A program made the position numbers and the translations under genes. A DNA stretch of 64,000 bases. Origin: Allomeiothermus silvanus DSM 9946. Lineage in GTDB: Bacteria > Deinococcota > Deinococci > Deinococcales > Thermaceae. Positions 1 to 7,250 of the stretch are shown here, piece after piece. The notes under the pieces were generated by a model. The model did no database searches. It was not told the origin of the DNA and was given only the letters and a program-made list of their open reading frames with translations. The DNA lies in the NCBI RefSeq assembly GCF_000092125.1, contig NC_014212.1:3124279-3188278 (forward strand). The letters are read 5' to 3'. Every line of letters begins with the position of its first letter. The first letter of the stretch is position 1.

Positions 1-628
1 CCTTGGGAATAATATTTTGCCCCCGAGCCTTGGTGATCAATGTTCCGATAAACGAGTCGGGGCCAACGGTGTAAGGGGTGGGGTCGATCTCATAGTAGAC
101 GGTGGGGCGGTCCTTGGCCTTGGCCGCACGAGTCTCCTGGGCATAGATCTGCTGCTGGATCTGCGCGACGAGGCGCTCAGCAGCGGATTTTTGATTCAGG
201 ATCTCGCCTAGTAGCCGGGTGGTGCGGAAGATATCCTCATAAGACTCGGTCTTGACGGCAAAGGTGGTAATCCCCGAGCGCTCGAGCGGCTCCTGCAGCT
301 TCCCGTACACCGAGATGAGCACCAAATCCGGCTTGAGCGCCACGATCTTCTCCGGGCTGGCATCAAAAAGCCCCCCCATCTTGGGCAGCTTCTTGACCGA
401 GTCGGGCCAATCGGAAAAAGAATCGGTGGCCACCAGCCGCTCACAGGCCCCCATCGCGCACAAGGTCTCGGTGAGGGAGGGCAGCATGGTCACGATCTTC
501 TTGGGTTCAGCCTGGAGGGTGACCCTCCGGCCCAAGTCGTCGGTGAGGGTTTTGGGGTACTGAGCAAAGCCAATAGCAGATAGCGAATAGCTAACTACCA
601 AGAACAAAGACCAGAACAACTTGCGCAT
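1..628 (-). CDS. ABC transporter substrate-binding protein, BtuF-like (partial)
   Basis: This is the N-terminal ~209 residues of a periplasmic binding protein of the helical-backbone metal-receptor class (BtuF/FhuD/FecB type); the gene runs off the left edge. The start ATG at 628 follows a good GGAGG site about 8 bases upstream, and the first ~24 residues form a signal peptide. The mature part begins with a DDLGRRVTL-type strand and contains IVTMLPSLTETLCAMG, typical of cobalamin or siderophore binding proteins. A cobalamin riboswitch lies directly upstream, which makes vitamin B12 or a cobinamide the likely ligand. The ligand is inferred from this regulation; the family call rests on sequence pattern. 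Confidence 0.88.
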   Translation of the reverse strand, partial: MRKLFWSLFLVVSYSLSAIGFAQYPKTLTDDLGRRVTLQAEPKKIVTMLPSLTETLCAMGACERLVATDSFSDWPDSVKKLPKMGGLFDASPEKIVALKPDLVLISVYGKLQEPLERSGITTFAVKTESYEDIFRTTRLLGEILNQKSAAERLVAQIQQQIYAQETRAAKAKDRPTVYYEIDPTPYTVGPDSFIGTLITKARGQNIIPK

Positions 629-666
629 GCTTTACGCCTCCTTTCGCTCGGTTCGCGTGAGGGCAT

Positions 667-691
667 GAAAAACGCCCCTGGGAGTGGGGCG
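667..691 (-). terminator. Riboswitch expression-platform terminator
   Basis: Read on the minus strand, CGCCCC-ACTCCCA-GGGGCG is followed by TTTTT. This GC-rich hairpin with a U-tract lies between the cobalamin aptamer and the ATG of the binding-protein gene. It is the obvious intrinsic terminator for ligand-dependent attenuation. Confidence 0.8.
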
Positions 692-763
692 CGAATATGC
701 GGTTTTCCCCGAAACTCCCCCTTCTTGCGAGAGGTGCCTTTCTTATCGGGTGGAAAGGCTTCC

Positions 764-925
764 TGGCAGGCATTCGGACTTCGGGCGGTAACAGGTGGCT
801 CGCTTCGCTTACCACCAGCCCCAATGCACCGTCACCGTTGCGCGACAGTACCGGAATGGCAAGATCAACCCTGCTTCACCGGATTTCCCCACTTTAAGCC
901 TGAGCTACGCGCCCAGACACCAGGA
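764..925 (-). promoter_or_regulatory. Cobalamin (AdoCbl-type) riboswitch
   Basis: On the minus strand the conserved cobalamin aptamer blocks appear in the right order: GGTG near 921, GAAATCCGGTGAA around 876-888, ATTCCGG then CTGTCGCGCAACGGTGA around 836-857, and the B12 box AGTCCGAATGCCTGCC at 780-765. It sits upstream of a BtuF-like gene and is followed by an intrinsic terminator, so B12 should switch off uptake by premature termination. Outer limits are approximate. Confidence 0.93.
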
Positions 926-962
926 ATTCACCGAGCTGTATCGCCCTAGCGGGCTTATCCTC

Positions 963-991
963 ACCGTACACCCTTTACCGGTCCTTGACAA
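963..991 (-). promoter_or_regulatory. Putative promoter of the riboswitch/btuF-like unit
   Basis: The minus strand has TTGTCA (991-986), a 17-bp spacer and TACGGT (968-963), about 40 bases before the aptamer. The -35 lies within the near-palindrome CCTTGACAAGG. IS481 copy 1 begins only 11 bp upstream of the -35, so whatever lay further upstream has been displaced. The -10 match is modest. Confidence 0.45.
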
Positions 992-1002
992 GGAGGCTCG
1001 CC

Positions 1003-2142
1003 TGAACCCGGACAAACACATGTGAGACTCTAAGCTGGGATAAAAAGAGGGGAACCGACCAGGAAAGGAGGTTCCCCAGGTGCAGTTTACCACCGTTGGC
1101 CGAGAGATATGGAGAGGCGCTAGACAAGCACAGAGGCTGGCCGAGGCCAACGCAAGCGACCCAGAGGTCCAGGAACGTCTGCGCAAGCTCCGACTGGTCA
1201 AAGCCCTGCGTGAAAGTAAAAAGAGCTGGAAGGAGATCCAGGACCTGGTCGGGATCAGCCGGGCCACCTACCACCGCTGGCAAAAAGCCCTAAAAGAAAA
1301 GGGCCTGGCTGGACTCAAACCCCGCTCCCGCCGCCCTAAGCACCTGCGCACAAAGGTCCACTGGACCCCAGGGCTGCTCATTAGAATAGAAACTCTCCGC
1401 AAGGAAAACCCCACCTGGGGACGCTGGTCCATCTGGCTTACCCTCCGCAAGGAGGGTTTCCAGATGAGCGAACGCACGGTGGGGCGCATCCTGGCCTACC
1501 TGGAGAAGCACCGACGTATCGAGAGCGTGGCCGGCTACCTGGCCCGGACTCAAAGAGGGAAGCTAAAGCGAAGGGTAAACCGGCCCTACGCCAAAAGGAA
1601 GCCCCGAGGATACGAGGCCAGGGCTCCTGGGGACCTGGTCCAGGTGGACACCCTCACCCTGACCTTAGGACCGGGAAGCATGGTCAAGCACTTCTCGGCG
1701 ATTGACCTCCATAGCCGGTTTGTCCTGGCGGAGGTGCACAGCCGGGCCACGGCTAAGCTTTCTGAGGGGTTCTTGTCCTTGCTTCTGGCCAGGGCCCCTT
1801 TTCCCATCCGGGCCATCCAGGTGGATGGGGGCAGCGAGTTCATGGCCGAGTTTGAGGAGGCCTGCTGTGCTCTGGGGATTGCCTTGTTTGTGCTACCGCC
1901 GAGGAGTCCTAAACTCAATGGTCACGTGGAGCGGATGCAGCGGACCTTCAAGGAGGAGTTCTACACCCGGCCTTTGCCCACCCCGCTCAGCGAGCTGCAG
2001 GCAGAGCTGGATACCTACCTGGACTACTACAACCGCCGAAGGCCTCACATGGCCCTGGGGGGTCTTGCTCCGCTGGAGTTTTTGGCTAAGATGCAAGAGG
2101 AGTCGGTTCCTCAAAGAGTCTCAAATGTGTTGACCGATTACA
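1003..2142 (+). mobile_element. IS481-type insertion sequence, copy 1 (1140 bp)
   Basis: The element has imperfect terminal inverted repeats: left end TGAACCCGGACAAACACATG, right end (reverse complement) TGTAATCGGTCAACACATTT. It encodes a single DDE transposase. A perfect 5-bp target duplication TCGCC flanks it (998-1002 and 2143-2147). The right copy directly abuts the TTGACA -35 of the tRNA-Leu promoter. Near-identical copies occur at 12702, 15428 and 27507, which indicates recent activity. Confidence 0.95.
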
Positions 2143-2195
2143 TCGCCTTGACAAGGCCCTCGCTTCCTCCTACACTAGCTTTTGCGTCTACATGA
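1080..2195 (+). CDS. IS481-type transposase, copy 1
   Basis: This is a DDE transposase that acts on the element's own ends. The GTG start at 1080 follows AAAGGAGG. An N-terminal helix-turn-helix (residues ~45-70, around GISRATYHRWQ) precedes an rve catalytic core with D190 (LVQVDT), D249 (IQVDGG) and E284 (NGHVERM), i.e. D..D(34)E spacing. The element contains no in-frame stop. After the last element codons (LTDY) the frame continues through the target duplication and the tRNA-Leu promoter to 2195, adding about 17 foreign residues. The single-ORF layout with C-terminal PRSPKLNGHVER favours IS481 over IS3. Confidence 0.93.
   Translation: MQFTTVGREIWRGARQAQRLAEANASDPEVQERLRKLRLVKALRESKKSWKEIQDLVGISRATYHRWQKALKEKGLAGLKPRSRRPKHLRTKVHWTPGLLIRIETLRKENPTWGRWSIWLTLRKEGFQMSERTVGRILAYLEKHRRIESVAGYLARTQRGKLKRRVNRPYAKRKPRGYEARAPGDLVQVDTLTLTLGPGSMVKHFSAIDLHSRFVLAEVHSRATAKLSEGFLSLLLARAPFPIRAIQVDGGSEFMAEFEEACCALGIALFVLPPRSPKLNGHVERMQRTFKEEFYTRPLPTPLSELQAELDTYLDYYNRRRPHMALGGLAPLEFLAKMQEESVPQRVSNVLTDYIALTRPSLPPTLAFAST
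2148..2176 (+). promoter_or_regulatory. tRNA-Leu promoter, abutted by IS481 copy 1
   Basis: TTGACA (2148-2153), a 17-bp spacer and TACACT (2171-2176) precede the tRNA by ~25 bases. The IS target duplication ends at 2147, one base before the -35, so the core promoter is intact but its upstream region is replaced by IS DNA. Confidence 0.88.
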
Positions 2196-2201
2196 CGCTA
2201 T

Positions 2202-2288
2202 GCCGGGGTGGTGGAACTGGTAGACACGCTATCTTGAGGGGGTAGTGCCCGCTAGGGCGTAGGGGTTCAAGTCCCCTCCCCGGCACCA
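2202..2288 (+). tRNA. tRNA-Leu (GAG)
   Basis: The gene is 87 nt with CCA encoded. The acceptor stem GCCGGGG pairs with CCCCGGC and the discriminator is A. The anticodon stem CTATC/GGTAG encloses loop TTGAGGG, giving anticodon GAG (reads CUC/CUU). A long variable arm and the T-loop GTTCAAGTC fit a class II leucine tRNA. Confidence 0.96.
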
Positions 2289-2390
2289 ACAGGGCCAGAT
2301 TGCGACCCGCACTTTTTGACCAAACCGCAAATCCCCGGCGTGAAAACCCGGGGGCGGGAAGTGGTTGGATCGGCTAGATCAGGTTTGGCG

Positions 2391-2420
2391 TACCCGGCCC
2401 GCTCTCGGGCGGGTTTTTTA
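2391..2420 (+). terminator. Intrinsic terminator of the tRNA-Leu unit
   Basis: ACCCG-G-CCCG with loop CTCT pairs with CGGG-CGGGT and is followed by TTTTTT. It lies ~100 bases after the tRNA and before rtcB, so it ends the tRNA transcript and argues against any rtcB start upstream of it. Confidence 0.8.
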
Positions 2421-2496
2421 TTATGATCCATCCAAGGTTATCGACCCCGGCGGATGCGCAGCCGCCCATCATCGAAAAACCGTCCTTGGACTGGAA

Positions 2497-3726
2497 ATGA
2501 AGATTATGCGATGGGAAAAGGGAATCCCAGTGTTTGGCCAGCACGATGCCCAGACTCTCAGCCAGCTTTGCGACGTGGCGAGCCGCGCCGAAAAGGCCGC
2601 GCTGATGGCTGACGGGCACCTCGGTTACATCATGCCGGTAGGTGGGGTGGTGGCCTACCGCAACAAGGTATCGGTGGCGGGGGTGGGATTCGACATCGCC
2701 TGTGGCAACGCCGCAATTCGCACCGATTTGAAGCTCGAGCAGATCCAGCCTCACCTCGAGGCCCTCGCCGATGAGATCGCCAGCACCATCTCCTTCGGCA
2801 TCGGGCGTTCCAACAAGTCGGATGACGCCCCAATCCACCACCCTCTGTTCGAGGATCCGGCCTGGGAGGCCATCCCCGACAAGGGCGAGCAGGAGGCTCT
2901 GCGCGAGAAGGCCCGCGCCCAGCTCGGCACGGTGGGCTCGGGCAACCATTACGTGGACGTCTTCGCCGACGAGCAGAACCGGATTTGGGTAGGGGTGCAC
3001 TTCGGCTCGAGGGGCCTGGGGCACACCGTGGCCTCGGGTTTCATGGCCCTCTTCCAGAACCGCCCCTGGGGCTCGAGGGGCGCCGAGGTGGAAGCCCTTC
3101 TCGACCTCAGCTCCGAACTCGGCCAAGCCTACTGGGCCCTCATGAACCTGGCCGGGCGCTACGCCTACGTGGGCCGGGAGTGGGTGGCCCGCAAGGTGGT
3201 GCAGATTCTGGGCGGGCGGGAGCTCGAGCTGGTCCACAACCACCACAATTTCGCCTGGAAGGAATTCCACGGCGGCCAGGAACTCATCGTCGTCCGCAAG
3301 GGTGCGACCCCTGCCTTCCCCGGCCAGAAGAGCTTCGTGGGCGGCAGCATGGGCGACGACGCGGTGATCCTGCAGGGCACCCCCGACCCCGACCCCGAAA
3401 CCCGCGCCCTGCAGGAAGCCGCGCTCTTCTCCACCGTCCACGGCGCGGGCCGGGTGATGAGCCGTCGCCAGGCCCTCGGCAAGGTGGACCGTAAGACCGG
3501 GAAGATTCTCCAGCCGGGGCAGGTCACCCAGGAAGCGATGGAGAAGTGGCTCCAGCAGAAGGGCGTGATCCTGCGCGGGGGCGGGCTCGACGAGAGCCCC
3601 CAGGTGTACCGCCGCCTGCCGGAGGTGCTCGAGGCCCAGGGCAAGACCATCGAGGTGCTGCACACCCTGCGCCCGCTGATCGTGGTGATGGCCGGGGCGA
3701 ACGAGTTTGACCCGTATAAGGACTAG
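2497..3726 (+). CDS. rtcB: RNA-splicing ligase RtcB
   Basis: This is a GTP- and Mn-dependent ligase that joins RNA 2',3'-cyclic phosphate or 3'-phosphate ends to 5'-OH ends (RNA repair, tRNA splicing). About 409 residues, the usual size. Metal-binding and catalytic motifs are present in order: GVGFDIACGNAA (Asp and Cys ligands), GTVGSGNHYVDVF, HFGSRGLGH, HNHHNFAW, GGSMGDDAVI, and HGAGRVMSR with the guanylylated histidine. I chose ATG 2497 (MKIMRWEKG) because longer frames would run over the upstream terminator; ATG 2506 is also possible, and the ribosome site is weak in both cases. It stands alone, without the archease sometimes found beside it. Confidence 0.94.
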   Translation: MKIMRWEKGIPVFGQHDAQTLSQLCDVASRAEKAALMADGHLGYIMPVGGVVAYRNKVSVAGVGFDIACGNAAIRTDLKLEQIQPHLEALADEIASTISFGIGRSNKSDDAPIHHPLFEDPAWEAIPDKGEQEALREKARAQLGTVGSGNHYVDVFADEQNRIWVGVHFGSRGLGHTVASGFMALFQNRPWGSRGAEVEALLDLSSELGQAYWALMNLAGRYAYVGREWVARKVVQILGGRELELVHNHHNFAWKEFHGGQELIVVRKGATPAFPGQKSFVGGSMGDDAVILQGTPDPDPETRALQEAALFSTVHGAGRVMSRRQALGKVDRKTGKILQPGQVTQEAMEKWLQQKGVILRGGGLDESPQVYRRLPEVLEAQGKTIEVLHTLRPLIVVMAGANEFDPYKD

Positions 3727-3780
3727 GCTCTGAGCGACGCACGGCGACAACACCGTGCGCCGTAACTGATAACCACCCGC

Positions 3781-4014
3781 TCACATTTGCCCTGCTTGAT
3801 CCCGATTAGCCGCAAAATACTCTTCCCGCGTTGAAGCTGTGGGTAGGGCAAACATCATAACCACATACGCCAGTGCGCCCGCCCCCGCCGTGGGAGTTGC
3901 CAGCAGCAGAAAGACCAGACCAACCCAGTCCACGCGGACGCTCGAGTAAGCCAACAACCCTTGACAGACCCCCCAATACCTTCGTGTGCTACCCCAAGAG
4001 AACCCGGCTGCAAA
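3781..4014 (-). pseudogene. PspC-domain protein remnant
   Basis: A minus-strand frame ending at the TGA 3783-3781 encodes RRYWGVCQGLLAYSSVRVDW followed by a hydrophobic helix and ALAYVVMMFALP. This matches the PspC membrane domain (GVCGGLA..., one transmembrane segment). There is no start codon, and the frame is cut at the outer end of the IS3-type fragment at about 4015, so it is a 5'-truncated relic. The PspC call rests on pattern recognition only. Confidence 0.5.
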
Positions 4015-4420
4015 TGACCCAGCCCCCCAAACTCAGACACCTTTACCCTGCCTCTCGTGCGATGTCCTGAGTCTCTTGCCCCAGCGCCTCTTCCATCACC
4101 TCCCACCTCCCTCGGCGTTCGGTAGCCCAGTCCCGCGTGCAACCGCCCCTCGGGGGAGTATCTCAGCCTCTCCCTGACCACCTCCTTCAGCTCCGCGAGT
4201 GTCTTTGCCTCCCGAAACAGCTCCTTCCCCTCCCCAAAACTCTCCATCATCGGGTTTCCCTTCGCCCCCATCAGGCTGTAGGAGACCCTTTGCCCGTCCC
4301 GTAGAAGTAGCGTCCCCACCCCGTCGTGGCTCAGGAAGGGTCCCCCTTGGTCGTGGTGTACCGGAGGACTCCCCCTCTGGGCGCCTCCTCCCACGCCCCC
4401 AGGGGCAGCTCCCAGGAGCG
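4015..4420 (-). mobile_element. IS3-type transposase C-terminal fragment (relic)
   Basis: In shifting minus-strand frames the sequence encodes pieces of an rve integrase core: HHDQGGPFLSHDG, RVSYSLMGAKGNPMMESF, LRYSPEGRLHAGLGYRTPRE and a C-terminus ending at the TAA at 4043. These match the HSDQGSQYxS / SMSxxGNxxDNAxxESF / RxHxxLGYxTP signature of IS3-family OrfB. A plausible element end (TGACCC...AAACTCAGACACC) lies at 4015-4041. It is frameshifted and lacks its N-terminal half. The boundary on the hydrolase side is uncertain by tens of bases. Confidence 0.7.
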
Positions 4421-4721
4421 CCAGCCGGAAATGGGACCGCAGGCTCTCCAGGTCCTCGACGTCCGAGCCGAGCGACACGTCCTCGGGCCGCACCCCGGCC
4501 GCCGACCTCCCACGCCCCCGCTGGTCGTAGTAGATGAGGCGGTACCAGCGGGCCAGGCGGTCCGTGTCGGGGAGCAAGTAGGTGTGGTCAAAATCCGGCC
4601 CGCCGTGCAGGACGATGACGGGTTGCCCCTGCCCGATTTCCCGGTAGAACAGGCGGGCGTTCTCGAGCGGGATGAACCCCTCGAGCGGGCCCGATGCATC
4701 AGACCAGGGAGCAGGCCTCAT
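4421..4721 (-). pseudogene. Alpha/beta hydrolase (proline iminopeptidase-like), truncated
   Basis: The intact N-terminal ~100 residues contain PVIVLHGGPDFDHTYLLP and RLIYYDQRGRGRS, the oxyanion-hole HGGP and DQRGxGxS motifs of the proline iminopeptidase/alpha-beta hydrolase family. The nucleophile elbow (GHSWGG) that should follow is missing because the frame passes into IS3-type transposase sequence. The ATG at 4721 lies 9 bases after the stop of the flavoprotein gene, so the two were probably one operon. Confidence 0.75.
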
Positions 4722-4730
4722 GGGTGAGAC

Positions 4731-6683
4731 CTACTCGATGAATTCCAGCTTCTCCGGCGGCGGCCCGGGAAACTTGGCGTAGGCGGGCGCGTCCGGGCGG
4801 ACGTACACTAGTTCCCGCACCGCCCGCACCCCCTGGTCGATAGCCGAGTGGGCGTAGGCATAAGCCCCCGAGTCCGAGTTGGCGATGGCCACCCTCCCCC
4901 ACTTCCTGCGGGCGGTCTCGATGGGCAGGGGGCCATCGGGCCAGAAGGCGTCCCAAGGCCGCATGTACTCGTAGGCGTAGCCGTGGGCCCAGCGGTTGAC
5001 GGTGATGGCGGCGATGTCGCGGGCCGGGTCGAAGCCCCCGCCCGAGAGCGCGCGGCCTAGGAGGTCGCGGATAGTGCGCTCGAGGTCACGGAAGCTCAGG
5101 GTTTGCAGCCTGCGGCGGCCCTCGAGGGCCTGTTCCCGGCTGGGCTTGCCCGGCGAGGTCATCACCTTGCCCAGGTGCAGCAGCACGGGTTCGTCGGGCC
5201 GCTGGGCGAAGCGGTAAGCACCCATGCTCACCGGGAAGTCGATGCCCACGTCGTTGGCAAAGAAAGTGCCCGGTGCGCTGAAGTTGCCGATCTTGAGCCG
5301 GTCGAAGGCCCGCCAGTTGCGGATCGCCACGTTGGTGTACAGAAGCGGAACCTTGACCTGATCCTTAAGAGCCTCAACCTGCTCAGCAGGCAATTCGTCG
5401 GTGATATAGGGGATTACCTTGTGCCAGCAGGCCAGAATCACGTGCCCGGCCCGCACGCTTTGCAGCCCGCCCTTACCCACGTAGGTGACCTCGACCTCCT
5501 GGGCAGTGGCCGGATCGCCCAGGTGCCGCACCCGCACCACCGTCGCGCCCAGGCGCAGCCGCACCGGGCGGTTGGGCACATCGAGCTGGGCGTAGTCCAC
5601 CCGCTGGGTGACCAGGTCTTCCATGCTGCGCCCCTTGAGCGCCCTGGGGATCAGGCGGCGCACCAGGGCACGGGCAATCCCCGCGTTGCCGTCGGGAAAA
5701 TGGTAGATGTAATCGTCGGGGTCGGTGCGGGCCAGCCGCCCGCTGGGGCTCATGGTCTTGTAGATCTTCTCGCCCAGGTCCATGCCGTCGAAGCCGGGGT
5801 TGTGGTTAGCCCAGGCGTCGAGGCAGGTAGTGGCGTCAATGCCCACCCCGAAGTAGGGCTCGGTGCTGCTCTGAAAGATCGTCACCAGTTGAGGGTCGGC
5901 CTTGACGGTCTCGAGCAAGAACTCCTTGTAGGTGATGCGCGAGAGCCGCTCGAACTTCTCGGCGCGGCTTAGCCCCTCGAGGTAGTCGGGCGGGTTGTCG
6001 AGGAGGCGGATCAGGTCCTGCTTGGCCTTGGGGTTGAGCGGGGTCTTGGGCACCCAGTCGGCAGCCTTTTCCCCCACCCGCACCAGCTGGTTGCTGCCGA
6101 AGACCTCCCGGGCGAAGAACATCCCCTCGCCCAGGCCGCGTTTGTCGAACCACTCCCCGTCGTAGTAGCCCTCAAACTTTTTGGGTTCGATGCCGATGTC
6201 CGCGAGCAGCTTGTTCACCGCGGGGCTGAAGTAAGAGGGGGTCTGCATGGACTGCGAACCCCCATAGCCGATGAGGGTGCGACCCCCCACCCTGAACTCG
6301 TTGCGCTTGGCGTGGCCGCCGAAGTCGTCGAGGGGGTCCAGCAGCAGCACTTTGGCCCCCGGCGAGAGCTGGCGGTAGTGGAAAGCCGCCGCCAGCCCGC
6401 TGATTCCGGCCCCTACTACCACCAGGTCGTAGCGCTCTTTGGTGGGGCGAACCGAGCCGGGCTCGAGGCGGAAGGTTCCGTCCCGTACCGCGTGCATCAC
6501 GCTCTGCACCCCCTCGTACTGCCCGCGCAAGCCAGTCAGGCGGGCCGGGTCGGGCGCACCCTGGGCAAAGGCCCTGCTCGAGATGGCCGCCGCCCCCACC
6601 GTGATGGCTACCCCGTTTAAGAAATCCCGCCGGGTGATCTTGCGGTCCATACCGAGATCTTTATCTTCCTTCGAATACAACAT
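4731..6683 (-). CDS. Tat-exported FAD-dependent amine oxidase (spermidine dehydrogenase-like)
   Basis: A ~650-residue flavoprotein. ATG 6683 follows GGGGAGGG, which is better placed than the ATG 18 bases upstream. The N-terminus carries a twin-arginine signal (TRRDFLNGVAITVGAAAIS), so the folded, FAD-loaded enzyme is probably exported. A Rossmann FAD site (DLVVVGAGISGLAAAFHYRQ, residues ~85-105) is followed by FGGHAKRNEF and GYGGSQSMQTP, which are typical of the spermidine dehydrogenase-like branch of the amine oxidases. Substrate is inferred. speA, far downstream in the window, shows that polyamines are made here. The truncated hydrolase gene follows directly. Confidence 0.75.
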   Translation of the reverse strand: MLYSKEDKDLGMDRKITRRDFLNGVAITVGAAAISSRAFAQGAPDPARLTGLRGQYEGVQSVMHAVRDGTFRLEPGSVRPTKERYDLVVVGAGISGLAAAFHYRQLSPGAKVLLLDPLDDFGGHAKRNEFRVGGRTLIGYGGSQSMQTPSYFSPAVNKLLADIGIEPKKFEGYYDGEWFDKRGLGEGMFFAREVFGSNQLVRVGEKAADWVPKTPLNPKAKQDLIRLLDNPPDYLEGLSRAEKFERLSRITYKEFLLETVKADPQLVTIFQSSTEPYFGVGIDATTCLDAWANHNPGFDGMDLGEKIYKTMSPSGRLARTDPDDYIYHFPDGNAGIARALVRRLIPRALKGRSMEDLVTQRVDYAQLDVPNRPVRLRLGATVVRVRHLGDPATAQEVEVTYVGKGGLQSVRAGHVILACWHKVIPYITDELPAEQVEALKDQVKVPLLYTNVAIRNWRAFDRLKIGNFSAPGTFFANDVGIDFPVSMGAYRFAQRPDEPVLLHLGKVMTSPGKPSREQALEGRRRLQTLSFRDLERTIRDLLGRALSGGGFDPARDIAAITVNRWAHGYAYEYMRPWDAFWPDGPLPIETARRKWGRVAIANSDSGAYAYAHSAIDQGVRAVRELVYVRPDAPAYAKFPGPPPEKLEFIE

Positions 6684-6791
6684 AAACCCTCCCCATCGCA
6701 CATAACCTCGAGCCCCGATTGATCCCGCTAAATTCTTCCTAGTTTTCCCATCCTACCGGATCAGCACACCGAAGCGATATAAGCTAAGGAG

Positions 6792-7217
6792 ATGGTGCTC
6801 GCAAATGTAGAAGCCACCCGCCGCTTCGCGCGTAAGCTAGCCCAAGCCCTACCCGAGGGGACCTTAGTGCTCCTTACCGGGCCGCTGGGGGCAGGGAAAA
6901 CCACGTTGGTCAAATTCATCGCCGAAGCATTAGGGTTCAAAGGTGAGGTGACTAGCCCCACCTACACCCTCATCCACGAGTACCCCACCGAGCACGGCCC
7001 TATCGTGCACATCGATGCCTACCGGCTGGCCAACCAGGAGGAGCTTTTTAACCTGGGGCTCGAGGACTACCTCCCCGAAGCCCGGCTGGTGCTGATCGAG
7101 TGGGGCAAGCCCGAGGTGTTCCCCGATAGCCTCGAGGTACGCCTGACCCCCCAGGGCGACATCCGCAGCGTGGAGCTATTAACCCACGGCAAAGCGCCTG
7201 CCATCCCGGGCCTTTAG
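6792..7217 (+). CDS. tsaE: tRNA threonylcarbamoyladenosine biosynthesis ATPase TsaE
   Basis: This P-loop ATPase works with TsaB/TsaD to make t6A37 in ANN-decoding tRNAs. 141 residues, usual family size. The Walker A motif GPLGAGKTTLVK is at ~29-40, SPTYTLIHEY at ~55 and the family motif HIDAYRL at ~74; LIEWGKPEVFP is the conserved C-terminal segment. ATG 6792 follows AAGGAG. It converges on the esterase gene with a 33-bp gap. Confidence 0.95.
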   Translation: MVLANVEATRRFARKLAQALPEGTLVLLTGPLGAGKTTLVKFIAEALGFKGEVTSPTYTLIHEYPTEHGPIVHIDAYRLANQEELFNLGLEDYLPEARLVLIEWGKPEVFPDSLEVRLTPQGDIRSVELLTHGKAPAIPGL

Positions 7218-7250
7218 CCCATCAGCTATCGACTACCGACCATCACCACC

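Noticed and set aside
2365-2496. Upstream TTG extension of rtcB by 44 residues
   Set aside because: It would start inside the tRNA-Leu terminator region and adds residues absent from the family.
2374-3753. Long antisense open frame opposite rtcB (also opposite aceE at ~37473-38480 and the amine oxidase at ~5103-5972)
   Set aside because: Produced by GC-rich third positions of the real genes; no ribosome site and no recognisable protein.
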